Source: Burkholderia metallica (GTDB lineage Bacteria; Pseudomonadota; Gammaproteobacteria; Burkholderiales; Burkholderiaceae). Taken from it: DNA of 64,000 nt. Positions 9,085-19,081 of this stretch are shown piece by piece (position 1 is the stretch's first letter; each line of letters opens with the position of its first letter). The notes beneath the pieces were generated by a model, which did no database searches, was not told where the DNA came from, and was given only the letters and a program-made list of their open reading frames with translations. The position numbers and the translations under genes are program-made. Location: contig NZ_CADFDB010000011.1 in assembly GCF_902832845.1 (NCBI RefSeq), forward strand, positions 62,001 through 126,000. Reading direction: 5' to 3'.

Positions 9085-9806
9085 GCCTCCTGCTTTCTTG
9101 ATAGGTTCGCCGCCCGCACGCCGCCGGCCGGCGCCGCGCCGCGCGCGCCGAACAGCTCGATGCGCGGCCGCGCCGGCTGCGGCGGAGCCGCACGCTTCGC
9201 CGCGAACAGCTCGACCTGCGGACGCGCCCGGGCCGCGCCGGCGCGCTCGGCCTCGCGGGCGAGCGCCGCTTCGCGCTCGGTCACGCCCGGCACCTGCAGC
9301 CGCAGCTTCTTCACCATCGCGCGCCCGTCGTGCGGCATGAACGCGACCTTGCGCGGATGGACGCCCTGCAGGTCTTCCGCCGTGATGCGGATGCGCTCCA
9401 GCGCCAGGTAGCGGCGCACGAAATCCGCGTTGCGGTCGCCGATGTTGATCGTCGTCATCCCGGCCAGCACGGCCGCCCCGCCGAACACCTTCGCCTCGAA
9501 GCGTTCGCGGCGCCCGCCGGCCTTGATCATCTCGTTGATCAGCACTTCCATCGCATACGCGCCGTAGCGCATCGATTCCGACGCGGCCGCGCCCGGATCG
9601 GCGCCGTCGTCCGGCAGCATGAAGTGGTTCATCCCGCCGATGCCCGCATACGGGTCGTGCAGGCACGCGGCGACGCACGAGCCGAGCACGGTCATCAGCA
9701 CCATGTCCTCGGACGTCGTGTAGAACTCGTTCGGCAGCAGCTTCACGCCGGGACGGCCGAAGTGGTTGTCGAAGTAGCGATTGGTCGCGATCGGCAGGGC
9801 GCTCAT
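9081..9806 (-). CDS. cheD: CheD, chemoreceptor glutamine deamidase
   Basis: A 241-residue CheD. The catalytic Cys lies in [13 protein letters not shown], and the characteristic GGMNHFMLP and [12 protein letters not shown] segments follow. It deamidates receptor glutamines and may interact with CheY-P phosphatases in other bacteria. The last 60 or so residues are an Ala/Arg/Pro-rich tail ([20 protein letters not shown] and beyond) longer than in the compact forms. Both ends overlap neighbours by 4 bases (cheR stop and cheB start), which fixes the start at 9806. Confidence 0.95.
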   Translation of the reverse strand: MSALPIATNRYFDNHFGRPGVKLLPNEFYTTSEDMVLMTVLGSCVAACLHDPYAGIGGMNHFMLPDDGADPGAAASESMRYGAYAMEVLINEMIKAGGRRERFEAKVFGGAAVLAGMTTINIGDRNADFVRRYLALERIRITAEDLQGVHPRKVAFMPHDGRAMVKKLRLQVPGVTEREAALAREAERAGAARARPQVELFAAKRAAPPQPARPRIELFGARGAAPAGGVRAANLSRKQEA

Positions 9807-10783
9807 CCACGCGCTCCAGATGCCGCCGCGGCGCCGGCGGCAGCGCGCGCGGCGGACGGCATCGCCGGCGCCGGCGCGCCGCGCGAGCGCAGGCCCGGTG
9901 CGGCATCGCGGGTCAGTTCGTACACGGTCTGCCCGCGCAACCGGAACGCCTGCGTCACGTACGTGAAGTTTTCCGAATGGCCGGCGAACAGCAGCCCGCC
10001 CGGCTTCACGAGCGGCTCGAAGCGCGACAGCACCTGCCCCTGCGTCGGCTTGTCGAAATAGATCATCACGTTGCGGCAGAAGATCGCGTCGAACGGCTTC
10101 GCGATCCCGTAGTCCGCATCGGTCAGGTTCAACTGCTCGAAGCGGATCATCGCGCGCAGCTCCGGGCGCACCTTCACGCGGCCGGCCTGCGCGCCGGTGC
10201 CCTTCAGGAAGAAGCGCTTGAGCCGCTCGGGCGCCAGGTGCTTGACCTGGTCGTACGTATAGATGCCGGCCTCGGCCTTCGCGAGCACCTGCGTGTCGAG
10301 ATCGGTTGCGAGGATCGACGCGCCGCGCGCGGCCGATTCGCCGAGCGCCTCGATCAGCGTGATCGCGATCGAATAAGGCTCCTCGCCGGTCGACGCGGCC
10401 GAGCACCAGACCGATACCGGCGCCGGGCGCGACTTCACGAAATCCGACAGGATCGGGAAATGGTGCGCCTCGCGGAAGAACGCGGTCAGGTTCGTCGTCA
10501 GCGCATTGGTGAACGCTTCCCACTCGAGCGGATCGTCTTCCTGTTCGAGCAGGTCGAGGTAGTCGCGGAACGTGTCGAGGCCGCGCGCCCGCAAGCGCCG
10601 CGCGAGACGGCTGTACGCCATGTCGCGCTTGTGCTCGGACAGCGAGATCCCCGCGCGTTGGTGGATCAGCGCGCGAATGCGCGCGAAATCCGCGCCGGTG
10701 AACGCGAAGTCGCGCCCCGGCTCGCCCGCGCGAGGCGAGGCATCCGGTGCATCGGGTCGAAACGGCGCGCGCGCGTGCGGCAT
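9803..10783 (-). CDS. cheR: CheR, chemoreceptor methyltransferase
   Basis: A 326-residue SAM-dependent methyltransferase that methylates receptor glutamates. The N-terminal helical domain ([20 protein letters not shown]) is followed by the SAM-binding core ([43 protein letters not shown]). The beta-subdomain that binds a receptor C-terminal pentapeptide falls in the middle of the core, and the adjacent MCP ends in a matching tail. An Ala-rich C-terminal extension ([20 protein letters not shown]) is probably disordered. The ATG at 10783 is three bases past the MCP stop. Confidence 0.97.
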   Translation of the reverse strand: MPHARAPFRPDAPDASPRAGEPGRDFAFTGADFARIRALIHQRAGISLSEHKRDMAYSRLARRLRARGLDTFRDYLDLLEQEDDPLEWEAFTNALTTNLTAFFREAHHFPILSDFVKSRPAPVSVWCSAASTGEEPYSIAITLIEALGESAARGASILATDLDTQVLAKAEAGIYTYDQVKHLAPERLKRFFLKGTGAQAGRVKVRPELRAMIRFEQLNLTDADYGIAKPFDAIFCRNVMIYFDKPTQGQVLSRFEPLVKPGGLLFAGHSENFTYVTQAFRLRGQTVYELTRDAAPGLRSRGAPAPAMPSAARAAAGAAAASGARG

Positions 10784-10786
10784 GGT

Positions 10787-12760
10787 TTAGAAGGTCTCCC
10801 AGTCGTCGTCGGACGCGCCGGCCGTGGCCGCCGCCGGCTTCTCGCCGTTCAGCGCCGGGCGCACGAGCGCGGGCTTCGCGGCCGGCTTGTCGGCCGGCGC
10901 GGCGGTTTTCGCGAGACGCGGCCCGTAGCCGCCCGCGGCCGTGCCGCCGGCACCCGGTGCATCCTTCTGCGCGTGCGCGCCGGCATCGGCCGCGCGCTTC
11001 GGTTCGCGACCCGCGCCCGCCGCGGCCGCAGCGGCGCCACGCGGCGCCGGCGCGGCGCGCCGTGCCGGTTGCGCGGCGCCCGACGGGGCCGGCAGCGCGG
11101 CGACCGGCGCCGCGTCGAAACGCGGCTCGGACGTGAGCGCCGACGCGGGCGCCGGTTCATGCGCGAGCGGCCGCGCAACGCCGCGCGACGGGGCGAGCAC
11201 GATGCCGCCCGACACGCGCCAGCCCGACACGATCGCCTTCATCTGGCGTGTCTGCTCCTCGAGCGACGCGGCCGCGGCCGCCGCCTGCTCGACGAGCGCC
11301 GCGTTCTGCTGCGTGACCGAATCCATCTGGCCCACCGCGCGGTTGACCTGCTCGATGCCGGTCGACTGCTCGTCCGACGCGGCGCTGATCTCGCCCATGA
11401 TGTCGGTCACGCGGCGCACGGCCTGCACGATCTCGTCCATCGTCGAGCCGGCGCGCGACACGAGCGCCGATCCGCTTTCGACCTTCTCGGCCGAATCGCC
11501 GATCAACTGCTTGATTTCCTTCGCCGCGCTCGCGCTGCGCTGCGCGAGCGAGCGCACCTCGCCCGCGACCACCGCGAAGCCGCGGCCCTGTTCGCCCGCG
11601 CGCGCGGCTTCGACCGCCGCGTTCAGCGCGAGGATGTTGGTCTGGAACGCGATGCCTTCGATCGTGCCGATGATGTCGACGACCTTGCCCGAGCTCGCCG
11701 CGATGTCCTGCATCGTCGCTACGACCTGGCCGACCACGTCACCGCCCCGCGTCGCGATGTCCGACGCGTTCACCGCGAGCTGGCTGGCCTGCCGCGCGTT
11801 CTCCGCGTTCTGGCGCACGGTGCCCGTCAGCTGCTCCATGCTCGACGCCGTTTCCTGCAGCGATGCGGCCTGCTCCTCGGTGCGCTGCGACAGGTCGGTG
11901 TTGCCGGTCGCGATCTCGCGCGCGCCGACGTCGATCGACTCGGTGCCGCGATGCACGGCCTGCACCATCGTCGTGACGGCGTCCTGCATCCGCTTGATGC
12001 CGCCGAACAGGCGCCCGATCTCGTTCGTGCTGAACACGTCGACCGGCTGCGTGAGGTCGCCGCCGGCGATGCGCTCGAAGTGCGCGATCGCGTCCTCGAG
12101 CGGCTTCACGATCAGCCCGCGCAGCGCGAAGCGGATCGCGATCACGACGACGAACGCGATCGCGATGCCGGCCGCGATCAGCCCGATCATCAGCGAGATC
12201 TGCGATTGCGTCGCGGCCTGGCGATCTTCCGCGCGCCGCTGCAGCGACGCGATCACGGCCGACGCGGCCTGGTCGTACGCGACGAACATCGGGCTGATCT
12301 TGGTATCGGCGACCGCGTGGTACGCGGCCATGTCGCCCGCGCGCGCGGCCGCGAATTCGGGCTCGACGCCTTCCTTCACGATCGTCGTGTAGCGCGCGGT
12401 CAGTTCGTCGACGAGCGCCTGCTCGACGCCGAGTTTCGGCGTCGACTGGAACGCCTGCCAGTTCTGGTTCGACTTCGCGTACAGCTCCTGCGCGCGGTCG
12501 AGCACCTTGGCCGCTTCGGCCGCGTTGCCGGCTTCCGTCAGCGACCGGAAGCGGTCGAGCGACACGCGCGCGCGCAGCAGGTACGACGACGTATCGTCGA
12601 GCGTGTGGATCGCCGGCAGGTCGACGTGCGCGATCTCGTCGAGCGAGCGGCTCGCGTGATTCAGCGCGTAGAGGCCGAGCCCGCCGACGGCGGCGGCCAG
12701 CGCCACGAGGATGAGTCCGACCGCCGTGAGCGTCGTGCGGATCGACCAGTTATGCAACAT
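10787..12760 (-). CDS. Methyl-accepting chemotaxis protein with CheR-binding tail
   Basis: A 657-residue transmembrane chemoreceptor. TM1 spans about residues 9-32 and a helical-bundle ligand-binding region about 33-185 (four-helix-bundle type). TM2 is near 189-211, HAMP about 213-265, and a long signalling hairpin follows with the conserved tip [20 protein letters not shown]. After the signalling domain comes an Ala/Pro-rich flexible linker of over 100 residues ending in DDWETF, equivalent to the NWETF/NWESF tail of E. coli Tar/Tsr that tethers CheR and CheB. Ligand unknown. It lies inside the che operon, between cheW and cheR, as Tar-like receptors often do. Confidence 0.95.
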   Translation of the reverse strand: MLHNWSIRTTLTAVGLILVALAAAVGGLGLYALNHASRSLDEIAHVDLPAIHTLDDTSSYLLRARVSLDRFRSLTEAGNAAEAAKVLDRAQELYAKSNQNWQAFQSTPKLGVEQALVDELTARYTTIVKEGVEPEFAAARAGDMAAYHAVADTKISPMFVAYDQAASAVIASLQRRAEDRQAATQSQISLMIGLIAAGIAIAFVVVIAIRFALRGLIVKPLEDAIAHFERIAGGDLTQPVDVFSTNEIGRLFGGIKRMQDAVTTMVQAVHRGTESIDVGAREIATGNTDLSQRTEEQAASLQETASSMEQLTGTVRQNAENARQASQLAVNASDIATRGGDVVGQVVATMQDIAASSGKVVDIIGTIEGIAFQTNILALNAAVEAARAGEQGRGFAVVAGEVRSLAQRSASAAKEIKQLIGDSAEKVESGSALVSRAGSTMDEIVQAVRRVTDIMGEISAASDEQSTGIEQVNRAVGQMDSVTQQNAALVEQAAAAAASLEEQTRQMKAIVSGWRVSGGIVLAPSRGVARPLAHEPAPASALTSEPRFDAAPVAALPAPSGAAQPARRAAPAPRGAAAAAAGAGREPKRAADAGAHAQKDAPGAGGTAAGGYGPRLAKTAAPADKPAAKPALVRPALNGEKPAAATAGASDDDWETF

Positions 12761-12797
12761 TGCAGATTCTCCCGAAATTCCTGCGCGCGCGGCGCGC

Positions 12798-13331
12798 TTA
12801 CGCGCCGAGCGTCTCGATCAGTGCCATTTCACGGCTCGACATCAGCTTCTCGATGTCCATCAGGATCAGCATCCGGCCGTCGACCGTGCCGAGGCCCGTC
12901 AGGTACTCGGTCGTCAGCGTCGCGCCGAATTCCGGCGCCGGCATGATCTGGTCGGTCTGCAGCGTCAGCACGTCCGACACGCCGTCCACCACCATCCCGA
13001 CCACGCGATGCGCGACGTTCAGGATGATCACCACCGTCTGGTGGTCGTACTCGACGCGGCCCAGATGGAACTTGATCCGCATGTCGACGATCGGCACGAT
13101 GATCCCGCGCAGGTTGATCACGCCCTTGATGAACTCGGGCGCGTTCGCGATGCGCGTGACGCTGTCGTAGCCGCGGATTTCCTGCACCTTCAGGATGTCG
13201 ATCCCGTATTCCTCGTCGCCGAGCGTGAACACGAGGAATTCCTGGCCCGTCGCGTCGCCATGTTCCGCGTCGCGGCGGCTGGTTGCCGCGTTCGCCGCGG
13301 CCGGATTGATCATTTGGACTTCAGCAGACAC
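12798..13331 (-). CDS. cheW: CheW, receptor-kinase coupling protein
   Basis: A 177-residue CheW that links receptors to CheA in the polar signalling array. The segments [35 protein letters not shown] and [16 protein letters not shown] are strongly CheW-like. The first 30 or so residues are a variable leader. I chose GTG at 13329-13331 because a GGGGG run lies five bases upstream; a TTG four codons earlier would place that run inside the gene. It sits 33 bases after cheA, 37 before the MCP gene. Confidence 0.94.
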   Translation of the reverse strand: MSAEVQMINPAAANAATSRRDAEHGDATGQEFLVFTLGDEEYGIDILKVQEIRGYDSVTRIANAPEFIKGVINLRGIIVPIVDMRIKFHLGRVEYDHQTVVIILNVAHRVVGMVVDGVSDVLTLQTDQIMPAPEFGATLTTEYLTGLGTVDGRMLILMDIEKLMSSREMALIETLGA

Positions 13332-13364
13332 GTTTGCCCCCAATCGGTTGTATGGCGAGAGACA

Positions 13365-15605
13365 TCAGAACATCGCGAGCTCGGCGCCCGCGCGGGCGCC
13401 GTGCATCGCACGGGTTTCGCGGTTCAGCGCCGCGACGTCGACGATCAGCGCGACGCTGCCGTCGCCGAGGATGGTCGCCGCCGAGATGCCGTGCACCTTG
13501 CGGTAATTGGTTTCGAGGTTCTTCACGACCACCTGCTGCTGGCCGACCAGTTCGTCGATCAGCATCGCGAAGCGGCGCCCCTCGGTTTCCATGATCGTGA
13601 CGATCCCTTGCGTCGGATCGGTGCGCGCGTCCTCGACCGAGAACACCTCGTGCAGCGCGACGAGCGGCAGGTATTCGCCGCGCACGCGCACCACGCGCTC
13701 GCCGTTGCCGACCGTGTAGATGTCGTCGTTCGACGGCTGCAGCGACTCCATCACGAAGTTCAGCGGCAGGATGAAGATCTCGTTGCCGACCTTCACCGAC
13801 ATCCCGTCGAGGATCGCGAGCGTGAGCGGCAGCACGATCCGCGTGGTCGTGCCGCGGCCGGCCTGCGACGAGATCTCGACGTGGCCGCCCATCGACTGGA
13901 TGTTGCGTTTCACCACGTCCATCCCGACGCCGCGGCCCGACACGTCGGTCACCGTTTCGGCCGTCGAGAAGCCCGGCGCGAAGATCAGTTGCCAGACTTC
14001 GTCGTCGCTGATGTTGTCGGACACCTGCATGCCCTGCTTCGCGGCCTTCGCGAGAATCCGTTCGCGGTTCAGGCCCGCGCCGTCGTCGCTCACCTCGATC
14101 ACGATGTTGCCGCCGTGGTGCGCGGCCGACAGCACGAGCTGGCCGACCGCGTCCTTGCCGGCGGCGACGCGCTTGTCGACCGTCTCGATCCCGTGGTCGA
14201 GGCTGTTGCGCACGAGGTGCGTGAGCGGATCGATGATCCGTTCGATCAGGCTCTTGTCGAGTTCGGTCGCCTGGCCGAACGTGACCAGTTCGACCTGCTT
14301 GCCGAGCTTGCCGGCGAGGTCGCGCACGAGCCGCGGGAAGCGGCTGAACACGTAGTCCATCGGCATCATGCGGATCGACATCACGGCTTCCTGCAGGTCG
14401 CGCGCGTTGCGCTCGAGCTGCGCCATCCCGTTGAACAGGCGGTCGTGCAGCGCCGGATCGAACGCGCTCGCGGTTTCCGCGAGCATCGCCTGCGTGATCA
14501 CGAGCTCGCCGACGAGGTTGATCAGCTGGTCGACCTTCTCGACGCCGACGCGAATCGAGCTGCCTTCGGCGCCCGATGCGGCCGCGGCGGCCGGGCGCGC
14601 GCGCTTGTCGTCGTGATGCGCGGCGGCCTGCGACGCGGCGTCGGCATGGGCTGGCTGGGCCGGTTGCGGCGTCTGAGCCTGCGCTTGCGCGGCCGGCTCC
14701 GCGGCTGCCTGCGCCGGCGCCGGTGCGGCCGGTTGCGGGGCCGCGGCCGGCGGCGCGAACATCTCCACGCGCGCCGGTGACGCGGCGGCGGCCGGTTCCG
14801 CCCCCGGTGCCGCTACGTCCTGCGCGGCAGCCGGCGCGGCCGGCGCCGTACCGTGCCCGACGCGGATCTGGCTTTCGTCGATCACGAAGCAGCACACGGC
14901 GACGATGTCGTCGGACGGCACGTCCGATTCGACCCACAGCGTCAGGTCGGCGCCGGCTTCTTCACGGCCGACGATCCGGCCGAGATTGCCGAGTTCCTCG
15001 GTGAGCAGTTCGCGATCCTTCGCGTCGACGCCCACGAGCGTGATCTTCAGGTGCGGGCCGCTCTCGCCCGCTTCGGCGTCGGCCGCCGGATGCGCGGCCG
15101 CGACGGCCTGCTCGACCACGTGGTCGGGCGCGCGGTCGCCGCCGGCGGCCGGTTCCGCAATCGGCGCGGCGGGAGCGGCGGCGGCGACCGGTGCAGCAGC
15201 CGGCGCACCCGCGCCGCTTTCGGCCTGCAGGCGTTCGAGCTTCGCGCAGATCGCCGCGGCGGCGGCCGCGTCCGGTTCGGCGCTCGCGCGGTAGTCGACC
15301 AGCTGGTCGGACAGCACGTCCTTGGTCTCGAGGAACGCATCGACCATGTCCTTGGTCAGCGTCAGCTCGTGATTGCGCGCGCGGTCGAGCAGCGATTCGA
15401 GGATGTGCGTCGTATCGGTCAGCGCGGAAAAGCCGAACGTCGCCGCGCCGCCCTTGATCGAATGCGCGGCGCGGAAGATCGCGGCCAGATCCTCGGGGTC
15501 GGGCGCGCCGACGTCGAGGTTCAGCAGCAACTGCTCCATCTGCGCGAGCAGCTCGTCCGCTTCGTCGAAAAATGTCTGATAGAACTGAGTGATGTCGAGA
15601 GTCAT
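13365..15605 (-). CDS. cheA: CheA, chemotaxis histidine kinase
   Basis: A 746-residue kinase with the full P1-P5 layout. P1 carries the phosphorylated His in FRAAHSIKGGAATFGF (about residue 48). P2 docks CheY/CheB and is flanked by Ala/Pro-rich linkers that make the protein longer than the E. coli form. P3 dimerises (VEKVDQLINLVGELVITQAM). P4 binds ATP (RNSLDHGIET, SDDGAGLNRERI, GRGVGMDVV). P5 is CheW-like (VSLIV-type C-terminal beta barrel with LPLVALHEVF). It responds to the MCP through CheW and phosphorylates CheY and CheB. Confidence 0.97.
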   Translation of the reverse strand: MTLDITQFYQTFFDEADELLAQMEQLLLNLDVGAPDPEDLAAIFRAAHSIKGGAATFGFSALTDTTHILESLLDRARNHELTLTKDMVDAFLETKDVLSDQLVDYRASAEPDAAAAAAICAKLERLQAESGAGAPAAAPVAAAAPAAPIAEPAAGGDRAPDHVVEQAVAAAHPAADAEAGESGPHLKITLVGVDAKDRELLTEELGNLGRIVGREEAGADLTLWVESDVPSDDIVAVCCFVIDESQIRVGHGTAPAAPAAAQDVAAPGAEPAAAASPARVEMFAPPAAAPQPAAPAPAQAAAEPAAQAQAQTPQPAQPAHADAASQAAAHHDDKRARPAAAAASGAEGSSIRVGVEKVDQLINLVGELVITQAMLAETASAFDPALHDRLFNGMAQLERNARDLQEAVMSIRMMPMDYVFSRFPRLVRDLAGKLGKQVELVTFGQATELDKSLIERIIDPLTHLVRNSLDHGIETVDKRVAAGKDAVGQLVLSAAHHGGNIVIEVSDDGAGLNRERILAKAAKQGMQVSDNISDDEVWQLIFAPGFSTAETVTDVSGRGVGMDVVKRNIQSMGGHVEISSQAGRGTTTRIVLPLTLAILDGMSVKVGNEIFILPLNFVMESLQPSNDDIYTVGNGERVVRVRGEYLPLVALHEVFSVEDARTDPTQGIVTIMETEGRRFAMLIDELVGQQQVVVKNLETNYRKVHGISAATILGDGSVALIVDVAALNRETRAMHGARAGAELAMF

Positions 15606-15638
15606 GCCCGGTCCCGGGTTGAATGCGTCGCGTGAATG

Positions 15639-16016
15639 TCAGGAAGCGGCCGGTTCGGACAGCGTCGCGACCAGGTCGATCAGCACGGCGGGGTCGATCG
15701 GCTTCTCGATCCAGCCGGTCGCGCCCGCATCGCGTGCGGCGTCCTTGAACGCGTCGCTGCCTTCCGTCGTCAGCACGAGGATCGGCGTTTCCGTATAGGC
15801 GGTCAGCTTGCGCAGCGCGGCGATCACTTCGAGCCCGCTCTTGCGCGGCATGTTCTGGTCGGTCAGCACCAGGTCGTACGGCACGGTGGCCGCCAGGTCG
15901 AAGCCGGCCTCGCCGTCCGGCGCCACCGTCACGTCGTAGCCGGCCTGCGCCAGCGTCGCCTGGAGCAGCGCACGCATGGTCGCGGAGTCGTCGATGGCGA
16001 GAATGGTTCGGATCAT
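15639..16016 (-). CDS. CheY-like response regulator (first of two)
   Basis: A 125-residue single receiver domain with AIDDSATMRALL, phosphoacceptor Asp in LVLTDQNMPRKSGLEV, Thr in VLTTEGSD and Lys in WIEKPIDP. It is encoded between motB and cheA and is often called cheY1 in Burkholderia and relatives. It differs clearly from the CheY encoded next to cheZ, especially in the segment after the phosphorylated Asp. It could act as a phosphate sink for CheA rather than bind the motor; that is inference from having two receivers in one operon. Confidence 0.93.
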   Translation of the reverse strand: MIRTILAIDDSATMRALLQATLAQAGYDVTVAPDGEAGFDLAATVPYDLVLTDQNMPRKSGLEVIAALRKLTAYTETPILVLTTEGSDAFKDAARDAGATGWIEKPIDPAVLIDLVATLSEPAAS

Positions 16017-16040
16017 GTCTGTCTCGGAATCGTGTAAGCG

Positions 16041-17060
16041 TTATGGTTTCGGCACGGCGAGCGCGGACGCCGCGAGCGCCGGGCGCGCGGCCGGCGCCGC
16101 GCCGCCGAGCTGCTGCGCGAGCGCGTGCGAGCCGGCCGCATCGGCCGACAGCGTCGTGGTCGTCGCATCGTCGCGCATCAGCGCCTCTTCGGATTTGCGG
16201 TTCAGCACGATCACGCTGATCCGGCGGTTTTCCGGATCGAGCGGGTCGGCCTTGTTCAGGTTCTGCGTCGACGCGAGGCCGAGCACGCGCAGCACTTTCG
16301 CCTCGTCCATGCCGCCGGCGATCAGCTCGCGGCGCGACGCGTTCGCGCGGTCGGCCGACAGCTCCCAGTTGCTGTAGCCGCGCTCGCCGCCCGCGTACGG
16401 CACGGCGTCGGTGTGGCCCTGCACGATGATCCGGTTCGGCACGTCGTTCAGCGTCTTGCCGATCTCGCGCAGGATGTCGCGCATGTATGGCTCGACGTTA
16501 TCGCTCGACATCGCGAACATCGGCCGCTTCTGCGTATCGACGATCTCGATGCGCAGCCCCATCAGCGTCGAATCGATGCGGATCTGCTGCTTGAACTGGC
16601 GCAGCGTCGGATTGGCCTCGATCGCGGCCATCAGCTTGATCTGCAGGTCGTGCAGGCGCGCCTGCTCGAGCCGGTCCTGCGCGCCCTGCGCCTGCGACCG
16701 GGATTGCTCGTCGCCCAGCTTCGCGAAGCGTTCGGCGAGCTGCGTCGTGCCGTCGGTGCGGCGCAGCGTGCCGGCGTCGACGCTCGACAGGTCGCGGCCG
16801 CCGCCGTTGATGATGCTGGAATCCTGCGAGCTGCGATCGCCGCTGCCGAACAGCGCGGCCTTCAGCGGCGTGTTGAAGTATTCGGCGATCCCCTTCAGCT
16901 GCACCGGCGTGACCGAGCTCAGCAGCCACATCAGCAGGAAGAACGCCATCATCGCGGTCATGAAGTCCGCGTACGCGAGCTTCCAGGCGCCGCCGTGGTG
17001 GCCCTTCTTCGCCGGGGCCACCCGCTTGACGACGATTGCGCGATCCTTGCTCTTGCTCAT
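16041..17060 (-). CDS. motB: MotB, flagellar stator protein
   Basis: A 339-residue protein with one N-terminal transmembrane helix that carries the proton-conducting Asp (KLAYADFMTAMMAFFLLMWL). A plug/linker region follows, then a C-terminal OmpA-like peptidoglycan-binding domain (IIVQGHTDAVPYAGGERGYS, NWELSADRANASRRELIAGG). The C-terminal 40 residues are Ala-rich. With MotA it forms the proton-driven stator. It starts 13 bases after motA. Confidence 0.97.
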   Translation of the reverse strand: MSKSKDRAIVVKRVAPAKKGHHGGAWKLAYADFMTAMMAFFLLMWLLSSVTPVQLKGIAEYFNTPLKAALFGSGDRSSQDSSIINGGGRDLSSVDAGTLRRTDGTTQLAERFAKLGDEQSRSQAQGAQDRLEQARLHDLQIKLMAAIEANPTLRQFKQQIRIDSTLMGLRIEIVDTQKRPMFAMSSDNVEPYMRDILREIGKTLNDVPNRIIVQGHTDAVPYAGGERGYSNWELSADRANASRRELIAGGMDEAKVLRVLGLASTQNLNKADPLDPENRRISVIVLNRKSEEALMRDDATTTTLSADAAGSHALAQQLGGAAPAARPALAASALAVPKP

Positions 17061-17073
17061 CGGGCGCTCCGCG

Positions 17074-17934
17074 TCACTTCGCCTTCACGCGGCGCACGTG
17101 CTCTTCGAGCTCCGAGAACGACGGACGCTCGGTCGAGAACAGCACCTTGCGGCCGAACTCGACCGCAATCGCCGGCGCATAGCCGTTCAGCGTCGCGAGG
17201 ATCGTCACCTTGATGCACTGGAACATCTTGGTCGACTCGGCGACGCGCTGCTCCGCGAGGCTCGCGAGCGGCCCGATCAGCCCGTACGACAGCAGGATCC
17301 CGAGGAACGTGCCGACCAGCGCCTGCGCGATCATCGCGCCGAGCACCGCGGGCGGCTTGTCGGCCGACGCCATCGTATGCACGACGCCCATCACGGCCGC
17401 GACGATGCCGAACGCCGGCATCGCGTCGCCGACGCGCATCAGCGCGTGCGCCGGGCCTTCGCCTTCCGCGTGGTGCGTCTCGATCTCCTCGTCCATCAGG
17501 CTCTCGATCTCGAACGCGTTCATGTTGCCGCCCACCATCAGGCGCAGGTAGTCGGTCAGGAACTCGACGATGTGACGATCGGCGAGGATCTTCGGGTATT
17601 GCGTGAAGATCGGGCTCTTTTCCGGATCGTCGATGTCGGCCTCGAGCGTGAGCGTGCCTTCCTTGCGTGCCTTCGCGAGCAGCACGTAGAGCAGCGCCAT
17701 CAGCTCCATGTAGACGTCTTTCGTGTATTTCGAGCCCTTGAAGAGCGTCGGCAGCACGCGCAGCGTGGCCTTGATGGTCTTGCCGCCGTTGCCGAGGATG
17801 AACGCGCCGACGCCCGCGCCCGCGATCATCAGGATCTCGACGGGCTGGATCAATGCGCCCAGATGCCCGCCTGCCAGCGCATAACCGCCGAAGACGGACA
17901 ACAGCGTCACGAGTGTTCCCACGATAATCAGCAC
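17074..17934 (-). CDS. motA: MotA, flagellar stator proton channel
   Basis: A 286-residue membrane protein with four helices: an N-terminal pair beginning LIIVGTLVTLLSVFGGYALA, and the later pair around AFGIVAAVMGVVHTMASADK and LVGTFLGILLSYGLIGPLAS. A cytoplasmic loop between them contacts FliG. The start codon lies about 48 bases after a strong sigma-28 promoter, so motA heads the long mot-che transcript and is a late (class 3) gene. Confidence 0.97.
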   Translation of the reverse strand: MLIIVGTLVTLLSVFGGYALAGGHLGALIQPVEILMIAGAGVGAFILGNGGKTIKATLRVLPTLFKGSKYTKDVYMELMALLYVLLAKARKEGTLTLEADIDDPEKSPIFTQYPKILADRHIVEFLTDYLRLMVGGNMNAFEIESLMDEEIETHHAEGEGPAHALMRVGDAMPAFGIVAAVMGVVHTMASADKPPAVLGAMIAQALVGTFLGILLSYGLIGPLASLAEQRVAESTKMFQCIKVTILATLNGYAPAIAVEFGRKVLFSTERPSFSELEEHVRRVKAK

Positions 17935-17981
17935 TGCCTGTCCCTCACGAATGACCGGCGGGGAGACCGCCGTTAAACAGG

Positions 17982-18008
17982 TTTACGGCAGTCGGCAGGA
18001 AAACTTTC
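17982..18008 (-). promoter_or_regulatory. Sigma-28 (FliA) promoter of motA
   Basis: On the minus strand, GAAAGTTT (18001-18008), an 11-base spacer and GCCGTAAA (17982-17989). The consensus is TAAAGTTT-N11-GCCGATAA, so spacing is exact and most positions match. Transcription should begin about 40 bases before the motA ATG. Confidence 0.85.
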
Positions 18009-18114
18009 GCGGCCGCCCGGCGGCGGCCCGACGGTGTTTACCAGCAATTCGCGGACGCTTCGCAGGCGATTCGCGCCGCCCGTTGCGGCCCGAGCGCCCC
18101 GCCCGGCCCGGCGC

Positions 18115-18669
18115 TCAGGCCGCGGCGGCGGCCATCTCGGCGCGTGCGGCGGCGGCCTTGCGGGTCTTGCCCGCGCGCGACGGCGGCTGGCAGAGGCCGC
18201 AGACGAAACCTTGATGCGGATCATGCGCATGCGCGACGAAATGGCCGCCGCAGCGCGTGCACGGGGTCATCTGCAGCATCCCCGAATCGAAGAAGCGCAC
18301 GAGCGTCCATGCGCGCGTGAGGCTCAGCACGGCTTCGTCGCCGGACAGGTTCACGTGCTCCTGATAGAGCCGGTACGCCTTCACGATCGACTGGATCGGC
18401 TCGCAGCGGCCGTGGTCCTGCATGAACCGGTAGATGTTGTAGAACAGCGACGAGTGGATGTTCGGCTGCCACGTCATGAACCAGTCGGTCGAGAACGGCA
18501 GCATCCCCTTCGGCGGCGACACGCCCTTCAGTTCCTTGTACAGCTTGATCAGACGGTCCCGCGACAGGCTCGTCTCCGCTTCCAGCAGTTGCAGCCGGGC
18601 GCCCAGTTCGATCAGTTCGATGGCGAGGGTGATTTCCTTCACCTCGATCACGACGCTTTTGCTTGCCAT
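18115..18669 (-). CDS. flhC: FlhC, flagellar master regulator subunit
   Basis: A 184-residue FlhC. The helical core (ELIELGARLQLLEAETSLSR, LYKELKGVSPPKGMLPFSTD) is followed by the zinc-binding C-terminal part, with Cys pairs in TPCTRCGGHF and GFVCGLCQPP. With FlhD it forms the D4C2 activator that switches on class 2 flagellar genes. The last 20 or so residues are Lys/Ala-rich (RKAAAARAEMAAAAA) and look like a lineage-specific tail. It is 91 bases downstream of flhD. Confidence 0.96.
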   Translation of the reverse strand: MASKSVVIEVKEITLAIELIELGARLQLLEAETSLSRDRLIKLYKELKGVSPPKGMLPFSTDWFMTWQPNIHSSLFYNIYRFMQDHGRCEPIQSIVKAYRLYQEHVNLSGDEAVLSLTRAWTLVRFFDSGMLQMTPCTRCGGHFVAHAHDPHQGFVCGLCQPPSRAGKTRKAAAARAEMAAAAA

Positions 18670-18760
18670 GGTGATAACCGTCCGCTTGACGTTATTCGAT
18701 GGATGGCCAATACGCTGCCCGCCGGCGCGGCGCGCCGGGACATACGCAAGGCGGGATGGA

Positions 18761-19081
18761 TCAGCGGACGCCTTCGACCTGCTGCCCGGCCATCAGGATG
18801 GCCGAGTGGGCGTGCGCGACGACGTCGCTGCGGCCCTTGTCGGCGAGCGACGACAGCAGCGCGTGATCATCGAAGCGGAAGCGGCACAGCATCTGGTTCG
18901 ACGCGGCGAGCTTCACGGTCTGGGCGAGCGTGAGGTTCGCGAGCACGTCGGCGAGTTCCTGGGAAATGCCCATGCGGAACATGCCCATCGCTTTATCTTC
19001 CCGCAGCAGGCGTTGCGCGAGGAGGAGGTACGACAGATTGACCTCTTTGATCTCACTGAGCATTTCGCTGGTAGCGCTCAT
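18761..19081 (-). CDS. flhD: FlhD, flagellar master regulator subunit
   Basis: A 106-residue FlhD, helical throughout, with the typical SEIKEVNLSYLLLAQRLLRE and ISQELADVLANLTLAQTVKL. It partners FlhC at the top of the flagellar cascade. I chose the ATG at 19079-19081, with GGGGG four bases upstream; an ATG 11 codons earlier lacks a ribosome site and adds non-family residues. The gene is preceded by a 669-base, AT-richer regulatory region. Confidence 0.95.
   Translation of the reverse strand: MSATSEMLSEIKEVNLSYLLLAQRLLREDKAMGMFRMGISQELADVLANLTLAQTVKLAASNQMLCRFRFDDHALLSSLADKGRSDVVAHAHSAILMAGQQVEGVR

Noticed and set aside
9977-12946. A 989-residue plus-strand frame opposite cheR and the MCP gene.
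   Set aside because: Antisense shadow: no stop codons because of GC skew, no recognisable motif.
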